Source: Halorientalis regularis (GTDB taxonomy: Archaea; Halobacteriota; Halobacteria; Halobacteriales; Haloarculaceae). From it: a stretch of 64,000 nucleotides of DNA. Positions 53,604-61,082 of this stretch are shown piece by piece (the stretch's first letter is position 1; each line of letters starts with the position of its first letter). The stretch covers positions 62,001-126,000 of the forward strand of contig NZ_JALJCL010000003.1 of the NCBI RefSeq assembly GCF_023698535.1, written 5' to 3'. Under the pieces are notes generated by a model, which worked only from the letters and a program-made list of their open reading frames with translations, was not told where the DNA came from and did not search any database. The position numbers and the translations under genes were made by a program.

Positions 53604-55127
53604 ATGGGGGCATTCACGGACCGGGTCCGATCGGTACCGGCGGCGCTGTACGGCATCGTCGCGCTCGCGGCCGGACTCAGACTGTACGACCTCGGGAACG
53701 AGAGCTACTGGCTCGACGAGATCGCGTCGCTGAACCTCGTGGCCGGGCGCACGCTGCCCGAAGTGCTGATCCAGGTGCCGACCGTCGACCGCCACCCGCC
53801 GCTGTACTACGCGATCCTGAAGGGCTGGACGGACCTGTTCGGGACGGCCGAGACGATGACCCGGCTCCCGGCGGCGCTGTTCGGCGTCGCGGCCGTCGTC
53901 GTTATCTACGCACTCGGCGCGCGCCTCTACGACCGGCGGGTCGGGCTACTGAGCGCGGCCGTCCTCGCGGTGGCGCGGTTCCACATCGACTTTTCGCAAT
54001 CCACGCGGATGTACAGCCTGTTCGCGCTGCTGACGCTGCTGTCCTTCTACATGCTCGTGCGTGTCGTCGAGACACCGACGCGCCGGACGGTGGCCGGGTA
54101 CGCCCTGGCGACGGTCCTGCTGGTCTACACCCACGCGTTCGCGCTGTTCGTCGTGCTGGCACAGAACGTCTTCGTGGTCGGCTCCAGATGGCTCGGCGAC
54201 GAGAGGCCGGCCGTCCCGTTTCGGCCGTGGCTCGCGTCACAGGTCGCCGTCGGACTGGCCGCGCTCCCGTGGATCGCGGTGTTGCTCGGGCAGGCCCTCT
54301 CGTCGGGCGGTGGCGGCCCGACGGGGTTGACCTGGATCCCCGACCCGACGGTGCCGAGAATTCTCCTGACGTTCGGTGTCTACGTCGACCCCTGGAATCC
54401 GGTGATCGGCTCGCTGGCGCTGTTGCTCGTCGCGGGATTCGTCGCCGTCGACTACGCCGACGAACGGACTGGCGAGACCAGTGAAACCGCCGAGGCAAGA
54501 GGGGACGGCGGCGCGGCCAACACAGGAGACGGCGTGGGCCTCACTGGCCGCGAGCGGCGAGCGTTGCTCGGCACCTGGATCGGGGTCCTCGTCGTCGTAC
54601 CCGTGGCGATCTCGTACCTGGTCACGCCGATCTACGTGTACCGCTACACCGTCGGGGCGGCGATGGGGGTGTACGTCCTGCTGGGGGCGTCGATTCGGCT
54701 CGTCGACAGTGCCGAGTTGCGCTACATCGTCGGGGGTGTCCTCGTGCTGGCCTTCCTCCTCCCGCTGCCGGTGTACTACACCCAGGACCAGCACGCCCAG
54801 TGGGACGAGGTGTCAGAAACCGTGGGGACCGACGCGGCCGCGGGTGACGTGGTCCTCGTCAGCCAGCCCTCGTACGCCAACCCGTTCGAGCACTACTTCG
54901 CGCGGGACGACGTGGCCGTGAAACGACTCTCGGGGTCGGCGTCGGCCACGGAGATCCGGCGAGCGGTCCGCGACCACGGTACCGTCTGGTTCGTCTCCGT
55001 CCACGTCCCGCCGGACGGCCTGCGGCGCTACCGCGACACGCTCGAAGCGAACCGGAGCGACGCCGACGTGACGAAGTTCAGAGGGCTGACGCTGTGGCGG
55101 TTCGATGCGGGCAACCGGACGGTGTGA
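53604..55127 (+). CDS. GT39/PMT-type membrane glycosyltransferase
   Basis: 507 aa with about ten to twelve membrane helices. The first outer loop holds LGNESYWLDEIASLNLVAG (catalytic Asp in the W-x-D-E motif) and VDRHPPLYYAILKGW, the H-P-P-L-Y-Y signature of the ArnT/PMT_2 family. A soluble C-terminal domain of about 100 residues follows the last helix (VVLVSQPSYANPFEHYFARD). These enzymes move a sugar from a lipid carrier to protein or lipid outside the membrane. The acceptor is unknown; many exported, sequon-rich proteins are encoded in this window. Confidence 0.88.
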   Translation: MGAFTDRVRSVPAALYGIVALAAGLRLYDLGNESYWLDEIASLNLVAGRTLPEVLIQVPTVDRHPPLYYAILKGWTDLFGTAETMTRLPAALFGVAAVVVIYALGARLYDRRVGLLSAAVLAVARFHIDFSQSTRMYSLFALLTLLSFYMLVRVVETPTRRTVAGYALATVLLVYTHAFALFVVLAQNVFVVGSRWLGDERPAVPFRPWLASQVAVGLAALPWIAVLLGQALSSGGGGPTGLTWIPDPTVPRILLTFGVYVDPWNPVIGSLALLLVAGFVAVDYADERTGETSETAEARGDGGAANTGDGVGLTGRERRALLGTWIGVLVVVPVAISYLVTPIYVYRYTVGAAMGVYVLLGASIRLVDSAELRYIVGGVLVLAFLLPLPVYYTQDQHAQWDEVSETVGTDAAAGDVVLVSQPSYANPFEHYFARDDVAVKRLSGSASATEIRRAVRDHGTVWFVSVHVPPDGLRRYRDTLEANRSDADVTKFRGLTLWRFDAGNRTV

Positions 55128-55162
55128 GCGACCGAGGGAGTCCGACCACTCCTGTTGGAAAA

Positions 55163-55170
55163 TTTTAACA
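55163..55170 (+). promoter_or_regulatory. TATA-like box of the frameshifted DUF4013 gene
   Basis: TTTTAACA, 27-34 bases before the ATG at 55197, inside an AT-rich GGAAAATTTTAACATC stretch. The promoter is intact although the gene it serves is frameshifted. Confidence 0.5.
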
Positions 55171-55196
55171 TCGGCGACTGTGCAGGCTCCACAGGG

Positions 55197-55963
55197 ATGG
55201 GCTATTACGACGCGTGTGGGACCGAACTCGACGACGAGATGAACTACTGCTCGAACTGCGGGCAGTCGGTGAAGGCGCCGGGGCCGGACACGAACCCGGA
55301 GGGGAAATCCCCGTTCGGGGACGGCGTGTTCTCGCTCTCCCTCGGCTACTCGTTTCGAAGCGACAAGCGGCCGCTGGTGATATCGGGGGGTTGATCACCC
55401 TCGCCGGGATGACCGTGCCGTTCGTCGGGTGGATCTCGACGGGCTACGGCTTCCAGTTGTGTCGGGCGGTCGCACGCGGGCAGACCCAGCGGCCGGATTT
55501 CGACGACTACGGCGGGACGTTCGTCGACGGGATGTGGCTGCCGCTGGTCGTCTTCATATACGGCGGCGCGTTCGTGGTACTCGTCCTCGCGCTGGTGCTC
55601 GGGGCGGCACAGGCCAGCGAGGGAATCGCATCGGCCGGCGCACTCGGCCTGCTCGTCCTGTTGCTGTACCTGCTGCCGGGTGCGCTCACGGTCGTCGCCA
55701 CGACCGAGGAGATGGAGGCGGCGTTCTCGACGGAGTATCTCGTCCGGTTCGTGCTGTCGGGCACCGACCTCGAGGCGATGGTCCTCTGGACAGTCCTGTC
55801 GGTCGGGCTGTGGATCGCGCTGTTCCTGTCTACCTTCGCCATCGTCGGGTTCCCCTTCGTCTCGGCGCTGTTCAACTACGTCGCCGGGACGTTCTGGGGC
55901 TACTTCGACCGGGAAGCCGCCGAGCGGGGCGACGTGCTGCCCGCGCCGGATCTGGCGGTGTGA
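55197..55963 (+). pseudogene. DUF4013 membrane protein with zinc ribbon, frameshifted in a G run
   Basis: The first frame encodes a zinc ribbon (MGYYDACGTELDDEMNYCSN, then CGQSVKAPG) and FGDGVFSLSLGYSFRSDKRP, then stops at 55392-55394 after LVISGG. The frame one step over continues at once with LITLAGMTVPFVGWISTGYG, RPDFDDYGGTFVDGMWLPLV and several membrane helices to 55963. Together they make one normal DUF4013 protein of about 255 aa. The shift lies in a run of six G (55385-55390); a seventh G would restore the reading frame. This could be a sequencing error, a slippage-prone switch or a true pseudogene. DUF4013 function is unknown. Confidence 0.85.
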
Positions 55964-56054
55964 AGGCGTCGGCAGCGAACGCAGGCCGACCACACCCCAC
56001 CGGACCCGGAGGCGATGGCGGGGTTCTTGACGCTGTAGGAACTACCGACGACGT

Positions 56055-56843
56055 ATGCCGACCGCGACCAACGGCGACGTGGAGCTGTACTACGAGACCG
56101 CCGGTTCGGGGCCGACGGTCGCGTTCGTCGAACCAGCGGGCTACGGCGCGTGGTGCTGGTCGTGGCTCGTCGACGCGCTCGCCGGTCCCGTCGAGACGCT
56201 CGTCTGGGACCTCCGGGGGACCGGCCGCTCCGATGTCCCGTCAGGCCCCTACGACGTGGCGACGCTCGCCGCCGACCTGGAGGCCGTGCTCGCGGAACAC
56301 GGGACCCGGACTGTGCACCTCGTCGGCGCGGGACTGGGCGGGATGGTCGCGCTTCAGCACGCTCGCGAGTACGGCCGGGCGGCGACGCTCGCCCTGCTCG
56401 GGACGACGGCCGACGGGAGCCGCGTCGACGCCGACGCCCTGCGCGGCCTGCAGGCACCGCGTGACGACCCCGACAGGCTCCGGGATTCGCTTCGCGGGGC
56501 GTTCTCGCCCGGCGTCGTCGAGGGCCACCCCGACGCGGTCGACCGGATCGTCGACTGGCGGGCCAAGGACGACGCCGACCCCGACGGCTGGGCGGCACAG
56601 ATCGCCGCGACGACCGACTTCGCAATGGCGGACCTGTACGAGGTGACGACGCCGGCGCTCGTGATCCACGGCCGCGCGGACGCCGTGGTCCCGGTCGAGG
56701 CTGGGCGGGACCTCGCCGCGGACCTCCCACGAGGGACCTTCGAGGGGATCGACGCCGGCCACCTCGTCGCCACCGAGGAGCCCACGGTCGTCGCGGACAC
56801 TCTGTCGGGTCAGCTGGACGAACACGCCGATCTCGACGGGTGA
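56055..56843 (+). CDS. Alpha/beta-hydrolase fold protein with Gly at the nucleophile position
   Basis: 262 aa. Its opening is VELYYETAGSGPTVAFVEPA, and the oxyanion region is GYGAWCWSWLVDALAG. The nucleophile elbow reads VGAGLGGMVALQHARE; the expected Ser is Gly93 (codon GGA at 56331). The other triad members look present: Asp in VIHGRADAVVPVEAG and His in FEGIDAGHLVATEEP. The family includes esterases, haloperoxidases and haloacid-type hydrolases. Without the Ser it may be inactive as a hydrolase, use another mechanism, or be a binding protein. Confidence 0.85.
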   Translation: MPTATNGDVELYYETAGSGPTVAFVEPAGYGAWCWSWLVDALAGPVETLVWDLRGTGRSDVPSGPYDVATLAADLEAVLAEHGTRTVHLVGAGLGGMVALQHAREYGRAATLALLGTTADGSRVDADALRGLQAPRDDPDRLRDSLRGAFSPGVVEGHPDAVDRIVDWRAKDDADPDGWAAQIAATTDFAMADLYEVTTPALVIHGRADAVVPVEAGRDLAADLPRGTFEGIDAGHLVATEEPTVVADTLSGQLDEHADLDG

Positions 56844-56909
56844 GCGCGGGGGCGGCAAGACGTGTCGAGACGAACGAGCCTTTCAGTCTGGAGTCGTTGC
56901 TAGTGAGTG

Positions 56910-57638
56910 ATGACGCGGCCACGCATCGCCCTGTTGAACGCGGCCCACGACGGTGCAGACACCCGACGGAACTTCCGTCGCGAACTCGACGCGGACCTCG
57001 TCGAGTTCCACTGTCCGGAGGGTGAGGTGCCCGAGAGCTTCCGCTACGACGGGTTCGTCGTGACGGGCTCGCGGGCCTCCGTCTACTGGGAACGGGAGTG
57101 GATCGGCCAGCTGAAGGCCTGGGTCGGCGACGCCATCGAGGCCGGCCTCCCCGCACTGGGCGTGTGTTACGGCCACCAGTTGCTCGCGGACGTCATGGGC
57201 GGACGCGTCGAGGCCATGGACGAGTACGAGATCGGCTACCGCACCGTCGAACAGGACGGCCAGAACCGCCTGCTCGACGGCGTCGACGAGGACTTCACCG
57301 TCTTCACGACCCACTCCGACCGCGTGGTCGAGGCCCCGCCCGGCGCGACCGTCTTCGCCCGGAACGACTACGGCATCCACGGCTTCCGGAAAGACCAGGT
57401 GTTCGCCGTCCAGTTCCACCCCGAGTACGACATGGAGACGGCGGCGTCGGTCACCGAGGGGAAAGACGACCAGCTGAGCCAGGCACGCATCCAGCAGGTC
57501 CTCGACGGCATCCACGCGGACAACTACGACGCCGCCTGTGAGGCAAAGCGCCTGTTCGACAACTTCACCGCCTTCGTCCGGGACGTGCGGACCGACCGGA
57601 CCGGCGGTGACCCGGGGACCAGCGCCGCGGACGACTAG
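56910..57638 (+). CDS. Class I glutamine amidotransferase-like protein (GMP-synthase-like)
   Basis: 242 aa. It is a stand-alone type 1 amidotransferase domain with the nucleophile Cys86 (LPALGVCYGHQLLADVMGGR) and the His/Glu pair in VFAVQFHPEYDMETA. YDGFVVTGSRASVYWEREW marks the substrate loop. Proteins of this kind resemble the GuaA glutaminase subunit or YchF/GatD-like amidotransferases and gamma-glutamyl hydrolases. No synthase partner is adjacent, and haloarchaeal guaA subunits are usually about 185 aa, so I leave the role open. ATG 56910 is preferred to a GTG at 56907. Confidence 0.85.
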   Translation: MTRPRIALLNAAHDGADTRRNFRRELDADLVEFHCPEGEVPESFRYDGFVVTGSRASVYWEREWIGQLKAWVGDAIEAGLPALGVCYGHQLLADVMGGRVEAMDEYEIGYRTVEQDGQNRLLDGVDEDFTVFTTHSDRVVEAPPGATVFARNDYGIHGFRKDQVFAVQFHPEYDMETAASVTEGKDDQLSQARIQQVLDGIHADNYDAACEAKRLFDNFTAFVRDVRTDRTGGDPGTSAADD

Positions 57639-57760
57639 ATACCGTGGGCGAGGCCCAACGAGACCGGACGGTTCGGCTGTGAGAACCCCGTTCAGGTTCG
57701 GTCCACCCGAGAGACGGACTGGCGACCGCGGCGCTTAACAACAGCCGTTCAGTTGAGTAG

Positions 57761-57770
57761 TGTTTTTACC
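57761..57770 (+). promoter_or_regulatory. TATA-like box of the acyl-CoA dehydrogenase gene
   Basis: TGTTTTTACC, 22-31 bases before the ATG at 57792. It supports that start over the TTG at 57753, which lies upstream of the box. Confidence 0.5.
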
Positions 57771-57791
57771 ACTGGAAACCTAGGCAGATGT

Positions 57792-58955
57792 ATGCTCGAT
57801 TACTACGGCGTGGAGGCGGACCTTTCCGAAGAAGAGCGGATGATCCAGGAGTCGGCCCGGGAGTTCGTCGACGAGAAGGTGCGGCCGGACATCGGCGAGC
57901 ACTGGATCGAGGGGACGTTCCCCAAGGATCTGATCCCGGAGATGGGCGAGATGGGCTTTTACGCGCCCAACCTCGAAGGGTACGGTTCGCCCAACGTCAG
58001 CGAGAAGGCCTACGGCATCCTGATGCAGGAACTGGAGGCGTGTGACTCGGGCCTGCGCTCGATGGCCTCCGTGCAGGGCGCACTCGTCATGTACCCGATC
58101 CACGCCTACGGCAGCGAGAAGCAGAAGGAACACTGGCTGCCCAAACTCGGCAGCGGTGAAGCCGTCGGCTGTTTCGGCCTGACCGAGCCCGAACACGGCT
58201 CCAACCCCACCGCCATGGAGACTCGCGCCGAGGAAGCCGACGAAGGCTACGTGCTGAACGGCTCGAAGACCTGGATCACGAACTCCCCCATCGCCGACGT
58301 GGCAATCGTCTGGGCGCGAGACCGGACGGATCCGGACACGCCGGTTCGCGGCTTCCTCGTCGAGACCGACCGCGATGGCGTCTCCACGAACAAGATCGAC
58401 GAGAAACTCTCGCTCCGGGCCTCGATCACCGGCGAGATCGGCCTCAACGACGTGTACGTCCCCGAGGAGAACCTCCTGCCCGGCGTCGAGGGCATGGGCG
58501 GTCCCCTCGGGTGTCTCACGCAGGCCCGCTACGGGATCGCCTGGGGCGCTGTCGGCGCGGCCCGAGACGCCTTCGAGACCGCGCGCGACTACGCCACCGA
58601 CCGCGAGCAGTTCGGCGGGCCAATCGCCCGGTTCCAGCTCCAGCAGGACAAACTCGCGGAGATGGCCACCCAGATCACGCTGGCCCAGTTGCTAGCCCAC
58701 CGGCTCGCGGACCTCAAAGAGCGCGGCGACATGCGCCCCCAGCACGTCTCGATGGCCAAGCGCAACAACGTCCGCATGGCGCGCAACCAGTCCCGCATCG
58801 CCCGCGAGATCCTCGGGGGCAACGGGATTACGGCGGACTACTCGCCGATGCGCCACATGGCGAACCTCGAAACCGTCTATACCTACGAGGGCACCCACGA
58901 CATCCATACCCTGATTCTCGGGGAGGATCTGACCGGGTTCGCAGCCTACGAGTGA
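57792..58955 (+). CDS. Acyl-CoA dehydrogenase, glutaryl-CoA dehydrogenase-like
   Basis: 387 aa FAD enzyme with the family's three parts: N-terminal helices (LSEEERMIQESAREFVDEKV), a middle beta-barrel (GCFGLTEPEHGSNPTAMETR, then YVLNGSKTWITNSPIADVAI), and C-terminal helices. The catalytic base lies in LETVYTYEGTHDIHTLILGE. The sequence LRSMASVQGALVMYPIHAYG and the C-terminal YEGTHDIH closely resemble glutaryl-CoA dehydrogenases, which oxidise and decarboxylate glutaryl-CoA in lysine and aromatic breakdown. Similar haloarchaeal enzymes may act on other acyl-CoAs. It is a single gene, with no linked electron-transfer flavoprotein. Confidence 0.93.
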   Translation: MLDYYGVEADLSEEERMIQESAREFVDEKVRPDIGEHWIEGTFPKDLIPEMGEMGFYAPNLEGYGSPNVSEKAYGILMQELEACDSGLRSMASVQGALVMYPIHAYGSEKQKEHWLPKLGSGEAVGCFGLTEPEHGSNPTAMETRAEEADEGYVLNGSKTWITNSPIADVAIVWARDRTDPDTPVRGFLVETDRDGVSTNKIDEKLSLRASITGEIGLNDVYVPEENLLPGVEGMGGPLGCLTQARYGIAWGAVGAARDAFETARDYATDREQFGGPIARFQLQQDKLAEMATQITLAQLLAHRLADLKERGDMRPQHVSMAKRNNVRMARNQSRIAREILGGNGITADYSPMRHMANLETVYTYEGTHDIHTLILGEDLTGFAAYE

Positions 58956-59020
58956 CGCTGTAAGCGGTACGAGTGCGGTGCGAACGCGGGCAGCGACCGG
59001 GTTCGCAGCCTGGTCTTTTT

Positions 59021-59488
59021 CTACTCGAAGCGGCCCGTCTCCGCGCCACACTCGACACAGATCGTCAAGATAGCGTCGCGGTCGTCGGTGAGTTCCAGAT
59101 CCTGTTCGGTCTGGCCGTCACAGTCGGCGCAGTGCCGGAGCATCTCGGTCTCGCCCATGTCCTGTGGTGCGCCCATGGCGAGTGCGACCACGCGCTCGTC
59201 GCCATCGTTGGTGCCGAGTTGCCACTCGCCGGGGCCAAAGCGGACGCACTCGCCCGTGGTCGCGGTGATTTCGCCGTCTTCCGTGTCGAAGGTGACGGCA
59301 CCCTCGGCGATGTAGAACACTTCTTCCTGGTCGCTGTGGCGGTGGTAGCCGAAACCGAAGCTGTCGCCGGGTGCGAGTTCGTAGTAGTTCAGCGCCATGT
59401 CGGTCGCGCCGAGGGCGTCGCCGACTTTGCGCTTGGTGTCGGCCGGCCCCATCCGGTCGTCGAGGTCGTCGACGGTGGCTCTGTCCAT
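59021..59488 (-). CDS. Cupin-domain protein with C-terminal zinc ribbon
   Basis: 155 aa. The cupin barrel at about 30-105 includes the metal motif GFGYHRHSDQEEVFYIAEGA and CVRFGPGEWQLGTNDGDERV. Two Cys pairs near the end (CADCDG, then CVECGA) look like an added zinc ribbon. Cupins bind a metal ion and small ligands; the role could be an isomerase, a dioxygenase or a sensor. The start at 59488 gives MDRATVDDLDDRMGPADTKR; a GTG-extended frame to 59563 is unlikely. Confidence 0.82.
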   Translation of the reverse strand: MDRATVDDLDDRMGPADTKRKVGDALGATDMALNYYELAPGDSFGFGYHRHSDQEEVFYIAEGAVTFDTEDGEITATTGECVRFGPGEWQLGTNDGDERVVALAMGAPQDMGETEMLRHCADCDGQTEQDLELTDDRDAILTICVECGAETGRFE

Positions 59489-59559
59489 ATGTGGGTTTGT
59501 GGTGCCGGGGGGAAAAATCCACGCGCTCGGCGGGTCAGTGGCCGGGGAGGGGCCGGGGG

Positions 59560-59724
59560 TCACTCGTGGCCGTCGATGTCGAGTTCTTCTTCGAGGTTCG
59601 CGAGGGCGTCGCTGTCGGCGAGCGACTCCATCTGTTCGCGGAAGTGCGTCTCACACACGCCCACCTTGACGCCGTCTTTCTCGACCGCGATGTCCGCGTC
59701 GCGGTCGCAGTAGTGACACCGCAT
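59560..59724 (-). CDS. Small zinc-binding protein, DUF6757-like
   Basis: 54 aa: MRCHYCDRDADIAVEKDGVK, then GVCETHFREQMESLADSD and an acidic end. Cys3, Cys6, Cys24 and His27 would form one zinc site. It matches the haloarchaeal DUF6757 layout as I recall it. It lies 71 bases upstream of the cupin gene on the same strand. Confidence 0.75.
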   Translation of the reverse strand: MRCHYCDRDADIAVEKDGVKVGVCETHFREQMESLADSDALANLEEELDIDGHE

Positions 59725-59786
59725 GATCTAGCCTATGACGCCCGTGGCTTTGAACCCTGCGAAGCCGTCAGCCGACCGTCTGACGG

Positions 59787-60560
59787 TCAGAGTGAGGCGA
59801 GCAACCGCTCGGTCGCCGCCCGGTCCAGTCCGGCTCGGCCCAGCTGCTCGTCGTGGGCGTCGCTCCCGCCGGTCACGAGCAGGTCGTGGGCCTCGATAGC
59901 TCGCTCGACCGTCGTCGGGTCGGCGTCGTGGCCGTATGGATAGTACCGCTCGACGGCGTCGAGGTCCGCGGTCAGGTCGAGCGCGGCGTCGGGGTCGTCG
60001 TACCGGAGCGGGTGGGCCAGGCCGACTACGCCACAGGCTTCGGCCAGAACCTCGCGGCCGCGCTCGATGGTCGGGATGTCGCGGGCGACGTAGCAGGGGC
60101 AATCGTCGCCGATGAAGTGGTCGAACGCGTCCTGATAGTCGTAGTCGGCCGGACTCGCCTCGACGGCCCGGGCGATGTGGGGACGCCCCAGTCCCGGCCG
60201 CGACTCGACGCCGAGGTCCACGCCGAGTCTGTCCTCGACGCACTCGACGATGGCGCGGCCCCGTTCCGCGCGGTCGCGCTGGATCTCTTCGACCAGGTCC
60301 GTGAGCGCGGGCGTCTGTTCGACGCCGTATCCCAGCAAATCGACCCGCTGGTCCCCCGCGTCGACCCGGAGTTCGATCCCGTGGACGAGCGTGATCCCCT
60401 CGCGCTCGGTGACGGGCGCGTCGAGCGCGGGCTGAATCCGGTCGTGATCGGTCAGCGCCACGACCTCGACACCGGCCGAGCGGGCCGCCGCCGGCACCGC
60501 GTCGAGGGTCAGCGTCCCGTCCGAGCGCGTCGTGTGAACGTGTACGTCCGCGACGACCAT
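59787..60560 (-). CDS. PHP-domain metal-dependent phosphoesterase
   Basis: 257 aa, a single PHP domain. Metal-binding motifs: ADVHVHTTRSDGTLTL (His7, His9, Asp14), VVALTDHDRIQPAL, VHGIELRVD, GRPHIARAV, VGLAHPLRY, and the last ITGGSDAH-type motif as LLVTGGSDAHD. Relatives hydrolyse phosphoesters such as 3',5'-nucleoside bisphosphates (RNase AM/YciV) or histidinol phosphate. The YciV-like length and order suggest the former, with moderate certainty. Confidence 0.87.
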   Translation of the reverse strand: MVVADVHVHTTRSDGTLTLDAVPAAARSAGVEVVALTDHDRIQPALDAPVTEREGITLVHGIELRVDAGDQRVDLLGYGVEQTPALTDLVEEIQRDRAERGRAIVECVEDRLGVDLGVESRPGLGRPHIARAVEASPADYDYQDAFDHFIGDDCPCYVARDIPTIERGREVLAEACGVVGLAHPLRYDDPDAALDLTADLDAVERYYPYGHDADPTTVERAIEAHDLLVTGGSDAHDEQLGRAGLDRAATERLLASL

Positions 60561-60636
60561 GCCAGCGCTGGGCCCCCCGGCTCCATGCCGCTTGTGGTCG
60601 TGGCCCTTAATGTCACTAGAAGACTCGATAGCGAAC

Positions 60637-60646
60637 GTTTATCAAC
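60637..60646 (+). promoter_or_regulatory. TATA-like box of the DUF5789 gene
   Basis: GTTTATCAAC, 22-31 bases before the ATG at 60668, in the divergent spacer between the PHP gene and the DUF5789 gene. Confidence 0.5.
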
Positions 60647-60667
60647 GACCGTTAACGATCGGAGTAT

Positions 60668-60955
60668 ATGCGACTACTGAGCGGGCTGGACGACCGGATC
60701 GGTGCGCAGGCGTACCCCGCGACGACGGAGGAGGTCATCGAGGAGTACGGGGACATCGAACTCGAACTGCCCAACGGCGACGAACAGCTGGGGGACGTGC
60801 TGGGGCGACTCGAAACCGAGACGTTCGAGACGGCCGAGGACCTGCGGCTGGCGACGCTGTCGGCCGTCAGCAGCAACGCCATCGGTCGGGAGGGGTACAG
60901 CGACCGTGACCCGTCCTGTCTCGGCGAGGACGGCCACGACCAGGTCTCGTTCTGA
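60668..60955 (+). CDS. DUF5789 family small protein
   Basis: 95 aa. It opens with MRLLSGLDDRIGAQAYPATT, then EEVIEEYGDIELELPNGDEQ, LETETFETAEDLRLATLSAV and a closing GREGYSDRDPSCLGEDGHDQ. The TTEEVIEEYGDxELELPNG core is typical of the haloarchaeal DUF5789 family, whose role is unknown. It is soluble and acidic. Confidence 0.82.
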   Translation: MRLLSGLDDRIGAQAYPATTEEVIEEYGDIELELPNGDEQLGDVLGRLETETFETAEDLRLATLSAVSSNAIGREGYSDRDPSCLGEDGHDQVSF

Positions 60956-61054
60956 CAGCTCGAGCGTCGCTGACGGTCGCTTGCGGCGGTTCGTGGCTCA
61001 CGGCGTCTCGTTTTGGCCGGAGAGTCAAACGGCCCTTTGAGTCAACGATACAAC

Positions 61055-61062
61055 CTTTATCG
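61055..61062 (+). promoter_or_regulatory. TATA-like box of the beta-propeller gene
   Basis: CTTTATCG, 21-28 bases before the ATG at 61083. It fits a leaderless transcript. Confidence 0.45.
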
Positions 61063-61082
61063 CGGCTACGGGAGTCGCTCGT

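Noticed and set aside
57766-57778. ACCACTGGAAACC, similar to part of an origin recognition box
   Set aside because: It is a single copy, without inverted partners or a G-rich tract, and lies in a promoter far from the orc gene.
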